This document shows positions 48,594-62,386 of a DNA stretch of 64,000 nucleotides, in pieces; position 1 is the first letter of the stretch, and each line of letters opens with the position of its first letter. Made by a program: the position numbers and the translations under genes. The notes under the pieces are model-generated. The model was not told where the DNA came from and did not search any database. It saw only the letters and a list, made by a program, of their open reading frames with translations. This DNA is from Callaeas wilsoni (lineage: Eukaryota; Chordata; Aves; Passeriformes; Callaeidae), in NCBI GenBank assembly GCA_013398955.1, contig VWPU01008361.1, positions 248,001 through 312,000 on the forward strand, written 5' to 3'.

Positions 48594-48676
48594 GTATTGA
48601 TTTCACTTAGAGTTTGAGGGCACTCAGCACCTTGCAGGAGACTCTTGCGGCATCAGACGATCAGGCCCTTATGCAG
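48594..48676. repeat. Ancient palindromic amniote repeat relic
   Basis: 'tattgatttcacttagagtt' then 'tgagggcactcagcaccttg' then 'caggagactcttgcggcatc' and 'gatcaggcccttatgcag' match the recalled 'cattgacttcaatgggagttgagggtgctcagcacct..caggatcaggccct' repeat. The 'cactcagcacctt' and 'atcaggccctt' parts are almost intact. Confidence 0.5.
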
Positions 48677-49099
48677 AAGGAAATCTTTCATTGATTGCTC
48701 TTAACTATAAATGGTGTCATTTCAGAAGAAGCAGCGCAGAATGTCAAATGTGTGACACATTTTTAGGCCCACTCTTGCAAACATTTATGCACAAGGGAGC
48801 ATGTACAAAGGTGAGACAACTTGATGAGGTCTGCCAGGCACAGGGAGGCAGGAGCCACTCTCCCTTGGCTGGCCTAGGCAGAACCGTGCAGCCAACAGAC
48901 GGATTTTCTCCACTCCCTCATTTTCCACTATGAGCCACTTTGAAGGTACGTGAACTGGGTGCAAAGATTTACTCCCTTACAAGAGCTCTCAGAAATGTTT
49001 CCTCTCCCTCCCTTTCTAAGTCACTTCATACACTTTATTTCCTTTTAGCGAACTTTCCAATACGCCCAGCACCTGTCCCTTTAATATAGCACACAGGGT

Positions 49100-49550
49100 T
49101 CTTTCCCTCCATACTGTACATTATCCTCATTAACACATATCAGTCAAAAGCACTGTTAATTAAACTGGCAAGATGATTACACACGCCTCCATGTGCCCCC
49201 TCAGAGCGTCCGCTTGCCAAGATTTTTTCCTCCCTCATCAAAAGTGGGTGGAGAAAGCCCTGAGTAAACCAGAATTTAATATTTAGAAAAAAGATCCCAG
49301 TGCATTGTTTTCTTGGAGCAAAATGGCTTACACATTATGACCACTGTCTCAAATAAATAAATGCGACACTGACACCAGTCTGTAAAACTAACACGTGCAT
49401 ACTTGATCCGTACAGGCACCGCATATTATGATGTTTCCTTTCAAAGCTCCTCTCCAGATAGAAGACTCAATACACTGTCATTAAAGCCTTGACTAATGAG
49501 GACATCATAAAAAATTGATTAAAGCTGGGCAAACCCAATAGGATAGGGGG
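49100..49550. promoter_or_regulatory. Enhancer-like non-coding block
   Basis: The stretch keeps more CpG than its neighbours (gagcgtccgc at 49204-49213, tgcgac, cacgtg, gatccg, accgca). It has many homeodomain-type cores, including a TTAATTAA palindrome (49156-49163), GATTAC and TTGATTAA, plus a TCF/LEF-like ATCAAAAG and a CCAAT-related CCAATAGG. Open frames are absent. Texture and CpG retention suggest a conserved developmental element, but I have no alignment to test it. Confidence 0.3.
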
Positions 49551-52500
49551 ATTGGGGTGTTTAACTTTCTTTTTCCTATATTTTTTTTGTCTTTGCAAAA
49601 ATCTGAATTATTTGCCAGGTTTTCTATTCACTTCCACTTGTATGTGGCATTTTCACAAGGAAATTCATTGGCTTCCAGCAAATATTTCCACAGCATTTCA
49701 AAAGTTATAACCGTTTTTGCCACATTGCCACAAAACTCTTTAGAGAGTTTGCAATTCTGTAATGTGCTTTGGATCAAGCTCTCTTCAAGAATACTATTGG
49801 AATGACAGGGCTGGAGGGTACAGTAGTGGAGTATAAATAAAGGCAGGCAGCGGTGATCCCTGAAGCAAAGATAATGTACTTTTCTAGTACACATACACAG
49901 GCCCGATATCTGCAACATAAGCCATCCAAACATCTCCCTAGCAGAATGCAGTTCTAAGAAGCTGTAAGAAAATACTGTCTTGCAAGGAAGGAGATGAATT
50001 TGCAGAAATCCATCATTGAGACTAAAGAAATGTTTACTCCATATGTTTGCTCATGAGCACCTAAGTTCCTGGGAAGTGGGAGTGGTATTCAGCTGACTGC
50101 TAATACCCTATTCTCTAGTACAAGAGATGTCCTTGAATGACTAAGAGAAAAATGTAGCGTAGATCAACAGAAGTTTTGCAACTGTTTTTTTTCTCCACCT
50201 GTATCAGAAGAGGTCAAGATTTTGAAAATTATTGTGAACTGATGAAAAATTATAGGAAAGCAAAGCATAAGTGAGAAAGAAAGGATTTGCTCAAATTATT
50301 TTGGATTGTTTTGTTCCAGTCTCTTGGAAGCTGAAAGGTGATTTCACATGTAAATAAATACTGACAGCTGGAAAAAAAAATTTCTGTTTAAGAAGGAAAT
50401 TTACAAAAACTATCCTATTCAACAAATATTTCCTAGTTTGACTATTCCACAATTTCCAGTAGAAAAATTCATAAAAAGTCTTGACCTGTCGTTGTATGGG
50501 ACTTTGACACATGATTCAACAGTATTAAACCTACCTTGACAGAAAGGAAAAGAGACACTCCTTATAAAAGTTTTCAGGCTGACCATATATAGGTCAGTAA
50601 GAATTCACTTATTTTCTTTAAACTTCAGCCACATTTAGCTGAAGAGAACAAAACTCTTCTTGTGTGACATAAAGCAGTTTTCCCATCAAAAGTCCTCATA
50701 CATACAATCCAGAGGGGTAACATCCTACATGGTGTTTCAAAGGCTAGCATAAATATCTGTGTACCATGATAGAAGATCAGCAACATTTAATAAGTGATTA
50801 TTATCTTAAAATAGGAAATTGTTATTAAAATTAACTTTAATGTATCATGCACTATAAAAATTTAATTATTAATTTATTTTCTTTTAAAAAATTAATTCTG
50901 ATCACCTAATTTTGAAATTTTTTTTGCTAGCTATGTTCCAAACTCTGTAATTCAGCTAAATTTCAGTAATCCAGTTTAGGGAAGAGAGGAGCAGAACACT
51001 ATGCCACAAAAACATACATGCACACTCATACACAGGTTTTGAAAGGTCTCATCATACACAAAGAAGATAATCAAAAACCTCTCACCCAGACAGATTATAG
51101 CTTTGCTTCAGGACAAAATTTACATCTTGTTTTTTCTACTATTTTAAACTGAGATGCCTGACTCAAAGGCTCTGTTGTACTGGGCATACCTTCTCAAAGT
51201 GACCTAGGTTATTTTTGGAGTGGAGGCAGAGTTTGCCAGCCATCCCTTCCAGTACTGTCCTTGAAGTCCTAGTCTTGACATTTGCAGCCTATTTGCAAGC
51301 AGCAGGCATGCACTGCAAGCACTGCTGGACCCAATTCCACCCCCTTTGAAGTCAACGGTAATTTAGACATTAAGTTCAGTAGACACCTACGATTGAAGGT
51401 GGCCTGATATTGCAGTTTAGTTAATGCTGTCACTTGTTACAGAAGCTGGGCTAGAATTTACCACCTGAACTTTCCTTTTTCTCCTGTATGATCCCTCCAC
51501 ATCAGTTCTAAAATATTTGAATGCTACATTTATTACTCAATGGACCATTTTCGATCTGTAAAATTGGCAGGGAAGCACATAAATGTCACTAGCATCAGTT
51601 TTTAGGACTTACTAGCCATGATGAAGATAACGTTTTCCTTGGTAATTAGGGAAAGCAATGTGCTAAAAATGTAAAGGCCTGTTTTGATGAAGCATCTTTG
51701 TGCTATCTGGCTTGTACAAAAGGGACCAGCTGTGGCCCTGTATGACAAGTAAAAAACTCACACCACTGAGGACAACCTAAAGCTTAGGTGAACACTGATA
51801 GAAGTCACCCAGCAGATAAAAGAAGAGTAGAGAGGAGCTAATTTCTTCATCATAAATCCTCCTTAGGCTTAATGTGTATGTTGTGCAACAACCATCAGCA
51901 TAAGAACGAGGTGACAGAACTCACACCATTGAGAAACCCAAACTCATGCAAACAGGTGTAGCTCTCTTTTCCATGACCCTTTTTTATACCCTACATGCCA
52001 AATGTTCCTACAAAAATTTTTTGACTCATGCCAAAGAAACCCCTCTGATGATCACCAGTAGGTAAAGGTTATGTTTGTAGTGACTATGTTAGACTAGTCA
52101 GTGGTCTGGATTGTTGTCAATAAGCCACTGCTTCAGAACACACAGCATGAGTAGGAAAAATGAGCTAAATGCCATAGTGATAGTCCATAGGAAGTAATGG
52201 AAGTAACAGGTCTAATACAAGCATGGATCCCACAGAAAGTGATTTATAGTTCCCTAAAGTGTGCTGCAAGAGATACAAGTCTTAGCCTGAGCAATTATCC
52301 TTCCCTCAAAATCTACTATAAATATGTTTACATGATGACAAAAGCCTCAGTATTTCTGAATTACAGTTGGGGAAAAAAAATGGGAAAGGAAAATATAATA
52401 ATCCAACCAAAAAGGAATATTCCAATGACTTCCAAGGAAAGCACATTGAAAAGTAGTTTTGGAAACATGACAGAGTGATAGGAAGGGACTTCAGGCATAT

Positions 52501-53978
52501 AGGCCATTTCTACCATCTGTTAGATTTTCCAGTTTTACAGGGCTTGAAAAAGGCACTCGCCCACTTGCAGTAATGAGTGAGAAACAGTCTCTGAGGAGTA
52601 CAGGCAGCATCGGGGTGAACTTCACAAGACTGTGACTGCTTCCTCGAAATGCTCAGAGGCTACTGCTAAAGAAACAGATCAAGTCTGGGTTGGTGGAAGA
52701 GACTTCCCACCACTCTAAGCATGAATATCATGTTACTAGTAGAAAATGACTGTGCAAATTAGCCAACAGATGGAATTCAAGAATACTCTTTATTCTCTTT
52801 TTCTGAAACATCCAGTCCCAGGAGATGTTAAAGACAGGACGCTAGGACTGCTGGGTCACAAATCTGATTTATTATGGCACTCACCTTACTTCAAATGATT
52901 TGAAGACAACTTAATATACACTCATTGCAACAACTATGTTCAGGTTCTGAGTGAGCCAGCAGCAAACAATTTTTTTCTAGAAACCCTATGAAGCTAAATT
53001 CCTTTAGTCAAAAAAGTAATGGGATAGAAGTGTTATCTTTAATTTTTAAGCATGTGACAAAGTCCTGCAATGTTAGTCACACACCCTAGACCATAATTTA
53101 GTGACAAAATCATATCACTCAAAGACAGAAAAATATGTCCATCCTTTGCTTCCTCAGATATTTTTTACTCAGACACTGGCTGAAGAGTGCCAGACTTGGA
53201 ACTGTGTGATACCTCCTTGTAATAATAGTATAGACAGGGATGGAGAAAAGCCAAAAGGTTTCTCATGGAACTGGAAACCTGCAATATAGAGTACTAATTT
53301 TCTTTGAACTTTCCATTAAGGATCAGTTGACGGTCAATTGGCTGAATTTAAACTATGTGAGCTGTACACTTCAAGTATTTATGATCTTTTCAGCCACAGC
53401 CAGGCACATGGTTTGAACAGTGAGCGTAACTAACCATTGGAAACTGGGAGATGGAGCAGATTTTCCATCACATGAACTTCTTCCATCAGTGTAGTCAGTG
53501 TTTCCCCTGCCTCCTACTCAGTCAAAAAATAAGGATTTGATGCAGAATAATCCTTCCAATGAAAGTCTCTGGCTTATGTAAGCCCTTTATGGTTATTCTT
53601 GTCTTGCAACCCATGCTGTGTCTTGCACACTGAGCTATTTCCTAGAGGGTAGACTGAGTTCGACCATTCTGAATATGTAGAGGTTCTCACACCTTTATCT
53701 CCTGTCTTCTGGAAAATAATTTGCTAGAAAGTATTAGAATTGAAAAGGGAACTCAGTCACTCCAGAAGGAATAAATGAAAACAAAATGGTGCGAAATTCA
53801 CAAAAAAAAAAAAAAAAGAAAAAAAAGTCTAGTTTTATAAAGCATCCCAAATTTTCATAAATTGGAGATTCAGAACAGCATCTGAGTTTTGACCTCGGCG
53901 AGATTTGAACTTGTCACCACTGTTGGTCCTTCCAGTGTATATCCTCTATATTGAAGAGACATGGAAAATTATTCAAAA

Positions 53979-53993
53979 CCACCAGGTGGTCCC
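53979..53993 (+). promoter_or_regulatory. CTCF-like core motif
   Basis: CCACCAGGTGGTCCC matches CCASYAGRKGGCRCY at 13 of 15 positions and contains the CCACCAGGTGG dyad, which also holds a CAGGTG E-box. Chance occurrence cannot be excluded. Confidence 0.2.
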
Positions 53994-55604
53994 ACAGTCA
54001 GAAAAATTACCATTTTCTCTCAGTTTTCAAGTGTTTTATTCCCTGTTCTCCTGACTGTCTTTACCATTCTTAAAAGTAACTGGCATATGATGTCATAATT
54101 CTGAATTAATTTCTACGTCCTCTGCAACTTAAATGGCTGAACCACTTTTGGTACACTGGTTAGGTAGAGTCCCTCCTTACTGAACCTGCCAGCTCTCAAT
54201 CTTATGCAATTATCTGTTATGAAGATAGAGGCACCTACAGACATCGATTTTTTTTTCCCCATTGTATGCACACAGCCATTTTTACTGTAGAGTGACTAAT
54301 ATCTCTAGATCATTGAAATATTTTTCAGTCAGTATATTCATAACTATAACTAAATTTGTGCATTAAATTACATTGGTTTGTTCCAGAAAGCAGCCTAGCA
54401 GTTTTCATGACAGACAGAAATAAAAGGCAATGAAATTATGCTGATTTTTAAACATAATTTTCCAGTAGTTTAAGAAGAATAAGTTTTTCATTTAAAAAAG
54501 CCAGCAGGATCAGCAGGCAACTAAGTTCTGTTTTAGTTGAAAATCAGTGGGAGGGAATATAAAGCCATATTTTTTTTCCTAAACGGAACTGGAGCAGCAG
54601 CAAAGCTAACAAGTTGTAATCAGCCAAGATATTTTTTTTAACATATCGCAAAAAAGGTACTTTTAAAAAATCCATAGCGCCCTGGTACAATATAACAAAG
54701 CATATTTGCTTCAAGTATTTATTCTTGCAGTAGAAAGCACAAGAAAGAAACATCTCAGGGAAGATAGGAGAGGGCATTGTAATAGCCAAGTATAATTGGA
54801 GTTATTCATTTATATTTACAAAACCCTCAATAACCATCTATCTTATGCTGCATCCCTCCCAAAATATAAATTATAAAGAAGTATTCCTCTGATGATAGGT
54901 GAATACTCACCAGCCTAATGTCAAGAAAACAAACAAAAGATCCTTACAGCTCTCAGTTCAGCCTTTCTCAGTAGAGTGGAAATAGTGAAGAGGGTTTTTC
55001 AGCTTGATGCAAAGGTTAAAAAATCAGATCAATGGTAAACCAACTGTAAGAGAGAGCTCTGGAGAAATCATTACTAAAGATTGTCCTGCTAACCTCCCTT
55101 TCCACAAATGTCTCCATTGACTTTACTGGGCTTTGGAGCACACACGGAGTGATTTGTTGCCCACTGCTCTGTCAGCTGAAGAGAGAAAATCTCTCAAATA
55201 GGCGAATCCTAGGCCACTAGGGCTCTAGGGACTAATGCCAATAATGCGCACCAGCCAGAAATTTGCTGCCTGCCAGGACACATCCACTGAAAAGACATGT
55301 TTAAGCAGATACCAAAATTCTGCACTGAACTTTTGCTTCTGTTTCCAAATGGTCTCTAAGGCTATATAACTTTTTCCTTTTTACAGGAATTAAGAGTTAC
55401 AGTGGCTGGTAGAAGCACGAGAAACTACAAGGGAGGTTGGCTCAGAGTAAAGGTTCAGGCATGGCTGTTTGCTAGGCTGTACTGCCTGCTTAAAGAACAA
55501 CGCTCAGATATGCTGATGGAAAGGTGAACAACCCTGTGATGGCACAAATTAAAACCTCTTCTGGAAATATTTCTTGCCTCTACCTGTCATAAAGATTTTT
55601 AAAG

Positions 55605-55625
55605 ATATATATATATATATATATA
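55605..55625. repeat. (AT)n microsatellite
   Basis: About ten perfect AT units directly follow an AAAG run and pass into an A run. Confidence 0.9.
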
Positions 55626-57395
55626 AAAACATATTGATGAGAATTGTATATGATCACAAACCAAATGGCCAGATATTTCTCTAAATATATATAAGACTGC
55701 AACAAATTATAGGCTGAAGACACTTCCTATGAGCTCTAGGAAGAGGAATAAAATTGAGACTTATTTGATAGTTTAGCAGTAAAATTAAAGGGCTACAAAT
55801 CTAAAATATTTTTAGGATGTTAAGTTACAGGGTTATGAACAGGTTTTTGAGATTCTTGAAAAATTCCCTGAAAAACTTCTTCATGTGGCTTATCTTTGGA
55901 TTTCATTACATACTGCTTGGAGTATACAAAAGGTGGAGGATTCCTGAAGGGTGCCTAATTTATATGCAGCAGTATTTCACCCATGGTACCAACACAGTAA
56001 ATGGCTGGCACATCACCCTTCATTCCACCATCAGCACCATCATGCCTTCACTGGACATGTTCTGATCAAGATCAAAATTTTACTGTCTCTCACAACTTTT
56101 TATTGAAAAATTGGTCCGTTTGCTTGTAAAACCAGCACATGACAAAACTGAGAATCTCTCTGACTCAGATTAAGTATTTCTGCTCAAGTCCACTTTAAAT
56201 TTAAATTGGTGTGAAATGATGTGACTATTTTTCCCAAATTTGTCTCTAGCAGAAAATTACCTGACTTTCTGAAATGCCGCTGATAAATTTTGGAACATAA
56301 TTTCTTTCAAAAGAGAGGCAAGATTATCAAAGATTTCTATTGTTATGTTACAGTCACAAAGAGGTCAAGAAAAAGACAGATGACCTCCAGATTTGATATT
56401 TAATTGACTGCAGCTGTTCTATAGTCTGGGGAATAATTGGCATGTAAAAGAGCATTAAACTATGGGCACTCTGATTCCCTCACCCTGACAATAACATTTC
56501 ACATCATTAAGGTGGAGGAACGACCTGCATGACTGACCAAACCAAGCCTCAGGTCACTTCAATAATTAAAAAGATAGGTAAGATCAATAACAGCAAACGG
56601 TAGCACTTCACAGTACAATGACTGGTTACATGTAGTATAACTGGCAGTAACAACCTCATATTTATTAAGGCTGGTGAAATTAGAAAGAGGAAGAGAAAAA
56701 ACAGTCAAGTGCTATTGTACACATTTGTTTTCTGGCCATCAATATTTAGCTTGTTATGGAATTTCAGTGACTCATTGATTGAATGTGGAGATGTGTAATC
56801 AGCACACAGGTTTTATTTAAGCATTGATCTTTCAGTCAAAAGCCCCACAGCAACTCTCCTCAAGAATTTCTGACTTGTCAAGGCCAGGCACTACAACTAA
56901 TATAGACTGTGCTTTGTTCTACACACATGTGGATGATCAAGCAGACATCAAGACACCTCTTCAGGCAAAATGGGGTTCAGTACTCTGATTTTTTTTTTTT
57001 TTTGAAGAGGGGAATAAAATGTTTAAAATAAAAACTTCTTTCAGACTATTAAAACACCATCCCTCTACTTGTTGTGAACACTCTTTTCTCCACCTGAAGT
57101 ATCATGAAGTAACAAGATCATTGGCTCAGTGTTGTATTGATACAAGACTTAACAGAAATCAACTGATTCTTCATGATTATGCAAAAATGCAGACAGCCTA
57201 ATAGGATGGAGGAAATCTCTCATTGCATACTTAGGCTTAAAAATAAATTTAAAATCTCTCATTGAATATTTTTTAATCTTAAAATTAGGTTTCTTAAAAA
57301 TAAAAACCAGAAGGACTATTTGGACAATATTTAGAATATACATGCATTAAAAAAGCAAACGCTAATTTTATGTACCCCACAATCAGCTCTCCTAG

Positions 57396-57490
57396 GCTTA
57401 CATCCACTGGCTATGTGTATCGTTACATCTACATCAGCTGGCATAGATTCCAATACCGTGACTACACTGATTTTTACCAGCTGAATCTCG
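57396..57490. repeat. Ancient palindromic amniote repeat relic
   Basis: 'acatctacatcagctggcat', 'agattccaataccgtgacta', 'cactgatttttaccagctga' match in order the recalled 'acttacaccagctg..atagctccattgaagtcaatggagctatgctgatttacaccagctgaggatctgg' repeat. The two 'cagctg' arms and the partly palindromic layout are kept. The 97-codon plus-strand frame here is therefore a shadow. Confidence 0.5.
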
Positions 57491-60400
57491 TCTTCGATGT
57501 TTGTAGAAGGCAGTTTAGTGGGCAGTGCCAGGAAACTGGAGTCAGGGGGAGACACATCAACCTACTTGTCCTGGGGGAAGATTTCTACCTTTTACCTTGT
57601 TCTCAGAGCCTGAGTTTAACCTGTTGCAATTCTCATGACAATAACCTTTTGCCATCAATTTAAACTGGGTTTTAAGTTGCTTGTTGTTCAGCAAAAACAT
57701 CATTGTAGACGTGTAAATGATACCCCTCAAACTTTAGCCTTTGTTGGCTGACAGACCTCTTGAAACACAGTACACAGCAAAACTGTATCAAGATTAGAGA
57801 GCATAACTGGTGATAACTTTCAGTGTTATTATCTTAATAAACTTTCTGTACTTGATTAGCCTGGATAAAGAAGATATAGATCAGCCATGATAGCTGCAAA
57901 ACTACAGATAAGCTGGTCATCCTTTCAAGATAAAAATGCCCATCTGTTCTGAGATTGTAATCAAGGACCCTCTGCTGATATTTAGTCTATTCCTACATGG
58001 CCTCTAGCTAATTAAATACTAAGATGAAATCCATTGTTAATGCTTTTTCTTTTCATTTAACTCACTTCATTGTACCCACTCTGTGCTTTTTTAAAGATCA
58101 CAGCACACTAAAATCCTTATGGAAGGCTATAAAAGCCACTTATACCTAGCTGCCTCATACAGTTGAAGGGTTCAGGAGCAGCAGGGTTTATAACTCACTG
58201 CTCTTTGGTGAGAACAAGAAATGTACAGCAAGAAATTTGCTATAGCAAATCCAAACTCCATATATCAGGGGTTGTAGTTAATGTACAAATTTCCATCTGT
58301 TTTGTCTGGGTTTGGGGTTTTTTTCCCCAATACTGCTTTTAATATTCCTGCTCTGGGTTCCTTCCCAGTTGACTTTGTGGGGTTTTGTTTTAGAACAGTA
58401 GGAGTTGTGGGGTTTGGTTTCTTTATTTGCAAAGTTGAAAAAGATACTAGCAACATGTTACTCATCCAGGAGTGTGAATGAATAAAATTTAGGACTGAAA
58501 AGGATTAGGTGTGGAGGCGATTCTCTGCCAACATTCTCTACTTTGCAGAGATATATTTGAATGGATTATGGAAAAGCAGAAAGCAGCAACCTTCCCTCAT
58601 TAAGGTTTATGGTAGTAATGCTGTAGTATTGCTTCGCCTCAGTTCTTCCATCATGGAGTTACTTCTGACAGTGTCTGGATATATAATTTTCCCCCTGTTT
58701 AATATTTTAGAATTCAATCAGTCTTCTTGATTATCTGAAGTGAGTTCTCAATTTGCAGCACACAAAATTGTTAGTAGCTTATCTGCGTTATCTGATCAAC
58801 TAGAATCTGTTGAGCTTTGAACTCAGAAATTTTGTAAGGTATACATATTTTTATACCAACTGTTATGAAAATATCTTCTTGCTGTCTTTATTCAATGCTC
58901 TGTGTTGATCATTTATTCATTCATTAATAGACTGCCTACAGCCTATTTTTAACCTTAAAACATTTGGTCCACGAGTGTTTTTCAAGTTCCAATAAACAGA
59001 TTAAATCCTCACTTTTCCACAGGAGGAGAGCAGCATCAAATGCTGTATTTTGTATATAGCTTATGCTGTTTACTTGCATTAGCACTACTACCTCTGCTAT
59101 GAACACAGCTCTCTTCTACTGGAATTTAACTATTCTGAATAGTGTTCTGCCTCCATTTTCTGAGATACAAGCTGACTTTTTTGTGTGGTGATTTTAACAA
59201 AGCTCTCCTGAATGATCGAGGGCCCATGACATTGCAACAGTCTGCCACTTCCAACTTCTCTGTGTTGACCAAGAATATCCTTCTTTCAAGGTCTATTCCA
59301 TTAATTTATTTCCTCAAAATTACACTAGGAACTTCTTGTTTGCTGCACTAGATTTATTCCAGCCTCTAATGTCGTCACAAACAAGTTTCATATCCATTTT
59401 AGCGCTCCTCATTACAGTTGTTTATCAGGTCACACTTTCAAACAGCTGTCTGTGGCATGTATTACAACTTAACTTCTAGCTGTGCTTTCCTACACTACTT
59501 TTCTGTCTCTCTTTTCCAGTTTCTGTGGCTCTTCTTTATCTCAGCTCCTGCTATGCCAGGTGTCCTCTTCACATTAGTTCCAGACCTTCTAGGCATACGT
59601 GTTTCTGTGTCCCCATCTTTCTCTGGGGAGGAGGTAAAACTAAAAAAAAGGAAAAAAAAAGAAAGAAAAAAAAAAAGAAAAAAAAAGCAATTTCCATGCA
59701 AGCCTTTGTACACTATTTTATCTTAGCCCTACAGGCAAGCAGACTTCTAACATAGCTTTAGGAGCTTCTTGTATGCACCTTCTCTCTAGAACTTCTCCCG
59801 CTTCCACAGTGGTGAACCCAAGTGTACGATAAGCATGCTTTCTTTGTTCCTATCCTGATTTCTCCCACTGTATTTTTCCTTTCATGCCTCTTTTCTTCTT
59901 GTACCAGTTTGCCTTGTAATTTTAATCCACTGTCTCAAACCCACCAACAAATTTCACACACTTCAGATTAATTCATTAGCATCTGTGCAATCATACTGAC
60001 ATAAATTCATCTTAAAACATCAGAACTTTCTATATTATAGAAATCTTAGCAATTTCTGAGTTCTAATGCAACATTTTTTATGACATTATTCATGAGATTT
60101 ATCTTGACAGAAAAAAAAAGAACAAGGCAATGACCATATATCATTCTAAGGACTTAAGTTTTGTAAGTGCCAAGAAATATACAGGAAATCAAGCTAAAAT
60201 ATAGCATTATTTCAAGTACCAAGAGGTGATGAGCAACTTGTACTACCAGATGTGTCCAGTTGCCACTGAGTAGCTTAGTTTATTTCAAGCAATGAGTGTT
60301 AGGTCATATCAGAGCACTGAAGACAAATGGGACCTGCTACTTGTATTCCTCTGTATATTCAGTCACTCTCATTGCTATTTTCAAATCAATGTAGAAATAA

Positions 60401-62351
60401 CCCTCAACAAACTTTTTTTCTGCAAGGATCAAAAGCCATCCCTTCTTTCCTAAGCACGCTTGCATACAGCTCTTTTCCATTGCCTGACAAAAGCCATCAC
60501 TGGCACCAGTGCCAAGCATTTGTGAATAATTCTGCCTGCAGATACCCAGTGTACAAATTTATACTTCTGCTTTTTATAAACACTGCTTCAGCTACACCAT
60601 CTGAGCATAAGAAATTAGTTCAATATAACAGTAGGTGTTGTTTAGTTGGACATAGATTCACAAAATCTTTTAAAGATTAGATTTAACTTCAACTCTACTT
60701 TTCTAATGATTTTTGTTAAGGAGGGAGGTGGAAGGAGGGGAAACAGAGTGGAAACAAATTGTTCTCATCCTACAATTAGGATTCACAGGAAAAAATAGGC
60801 TGTCCTATGTAACTTAATATTTGCTTCCCACAAATAAATTCAAATGCACTGGAAAGATGAAGATGACACATCACTTTCATTCATCTTAAGATGTCAGGCC
60901 AGCCAACTCCATTCCTGCTGATGAAACTTTTATCTCATCAACAACGTTTCTGTTATTCCTTGAATATTTTAGTCTGATTTAGTCTTCAGTGCAGACTCTT
61001 GTTCGTTGTTATTTGTTTGTGGGCTTTTTTTGCAACAACCTACCTTCAGTGTGAGGGTAGCTTCTAGAGAATGCCTTCTTCTTCCATTCTCCTTAACTAT
61101 CTTTTATTTGTAAAGTAATTCTAAGTATTTTAAAGCACAGTTAGGAAGCCGGACTCCAGAAAATGAGTATGTGCTGATATTGTCATTTCTCTCACATAAC
61201 TTTAATCCTGCAGTTCTAGATTGCAGTATGATTGGGTTGTCCAGGCTTCTCTGAAACTGGTGAGAGAGAGGAGCAATTTGTCCTACTGTAAGATGATATG
61301 TGCAGAGATTGGTTTAAAAAAACAATTTGGAGCTTCCACTGGCTCATCACTGACATGAGAGAGAGACCAGAAGACATTTAACTTTTCACTGCTAAAGTAA
61401 CTAATTTTTATTCTTTGAAATTTCAATTTTATAACTCACCTTACACAGACAAGTCTCCTAGAACTTGCTGTAACCACACATTTGTCCTGAAACCTCATTC
61501 TGTCTATCCACACACAGTTTCCTAGAAGCTTTTTCTGCAAATAGATTCTAGTTAGAAATAATAGGGAGAAGAACAAACAATCTGGCTGCTAGCAGCAGCA
61601 TCTGTCTCAAAAGCCATTTACATATATGAATTAACAGTGCAAATATTTCTTTCAAGACTTGAACACTTACACATTATTCTTGTTGAAAGACAGTGCTGCA
61701 GGTTAATGCTTTCCATAACCACACATGTTAAGTTTTCATTGATGTGGTGCTTTGTTGTTCTGCCCAGTAAAAGGGCACAGCAAGGGGTACTGCAAAACCG
61801 TGCCACTCCCTGGAGAGGTCAGTGAGTTTCCAAGGTAGAAGCAGGAACCAAAACGGCCTGATGCTATGAAGGTCCATCTCCTGTCTGGGCTCTGTGGGCT
61901 CTGCTGAGCCTCTGATGACATTCCTGTCTACTGCAAACAGGACAGGATCATGGGCAGGATATGAAAAGTGAAGGTAACTGAGCACTTGAAGGTTTCCAAC
62001 GTGGCCGTTTTTCAGTTTTAGAAAGGAAACAGTAAGAGTGCAACCTTGGTTAATGAGAACAGAAATCCAATAATGTCAGATTGGGAGTTATGAGGCTCAG
62101 AGACAACTGGAGAGAATAAAAGTGAATTAGGTGTCAGGCTTTGTATAACTGGGAGAGGGCAGGCAGAGGGATGTGACAATTGATGAGTCTAAGCCAAAAG
62201 GTTGTTTTTTGGATACCAGATTGCAGAAACTAATCAAAGTTTTTTTCATATCAGAGTAGCCTTCAGTCCTGCCTAGTCTTTTGTGCTACAGCTGTCAGTG
62301 CCAAACTTTAAGATGATAAAGTTATTTTAAAATACAATTTTAGTCACTGTG

Positions 62352-62352
<1 letters not shown>
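57491..62352. other. AT-rich non-coding stretch
   Basis: No gene was recognised. A-rich purine sequence at 59642-59689 gives shadow frames on both strands. G/T-rich stretches at 58305-58320 and 58375-58390 are simple sequence. The 102- and 117-codon frames at 59418-59726 and 60327-60680 lack domains. Confidence 0.5.
59642..59689 (+). repeat. A-rich polypurine tract
   Basis: An interrupted A-run with scattered G residues. It causes lysine-rich frames on the plus strand and phenylalanine-rich frames on the minus strand that are not genes. Confidence 0.85.
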
Positions 62353-62385
<33 letters not shown>

Positions 62386-62386
62386 N
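62353..62386. repeat. Poly-T run ending in an ambiguous base
   Basis: T33 followed by an N at 62386, the only ambiguous base noticed. It probably marks a homopolymer that sequencing or assembly could not resolve, so its true length is uncertain. No retroelement body was recognised on either side. Confidence 0.9.

Larger units (their letters stand above)
49551..57395. other. AT-rich non-coding stretch
   Basis: No gene was recognised. It includes old-repeat scraps at about 51339-51380 and 55105-55145 ('tctccattgactttactggg' followed by 'ctttggagca'), a CTCF-like site at 53979-53993, and A-rich runs at 53802-53826. An (AT)n run lies at 55605-55625 and a T15 run at 56989-57003. A possible diverged CR1 scrap ('gataggaagggacttcagg', 52478-52496) is too weak to call. 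Confidence 0.5.

Noticed and set aside
52478..52530. Possible CR1 antisense start (gataggaagggacttcagg)
   Set aside because: Too short and diverged, with no further CR1 modules in order.
59418..59755. Frames ending in lysine-rich tails and their minus-strand partner
   Set aside because: Shadows of an A-rich purine tract.
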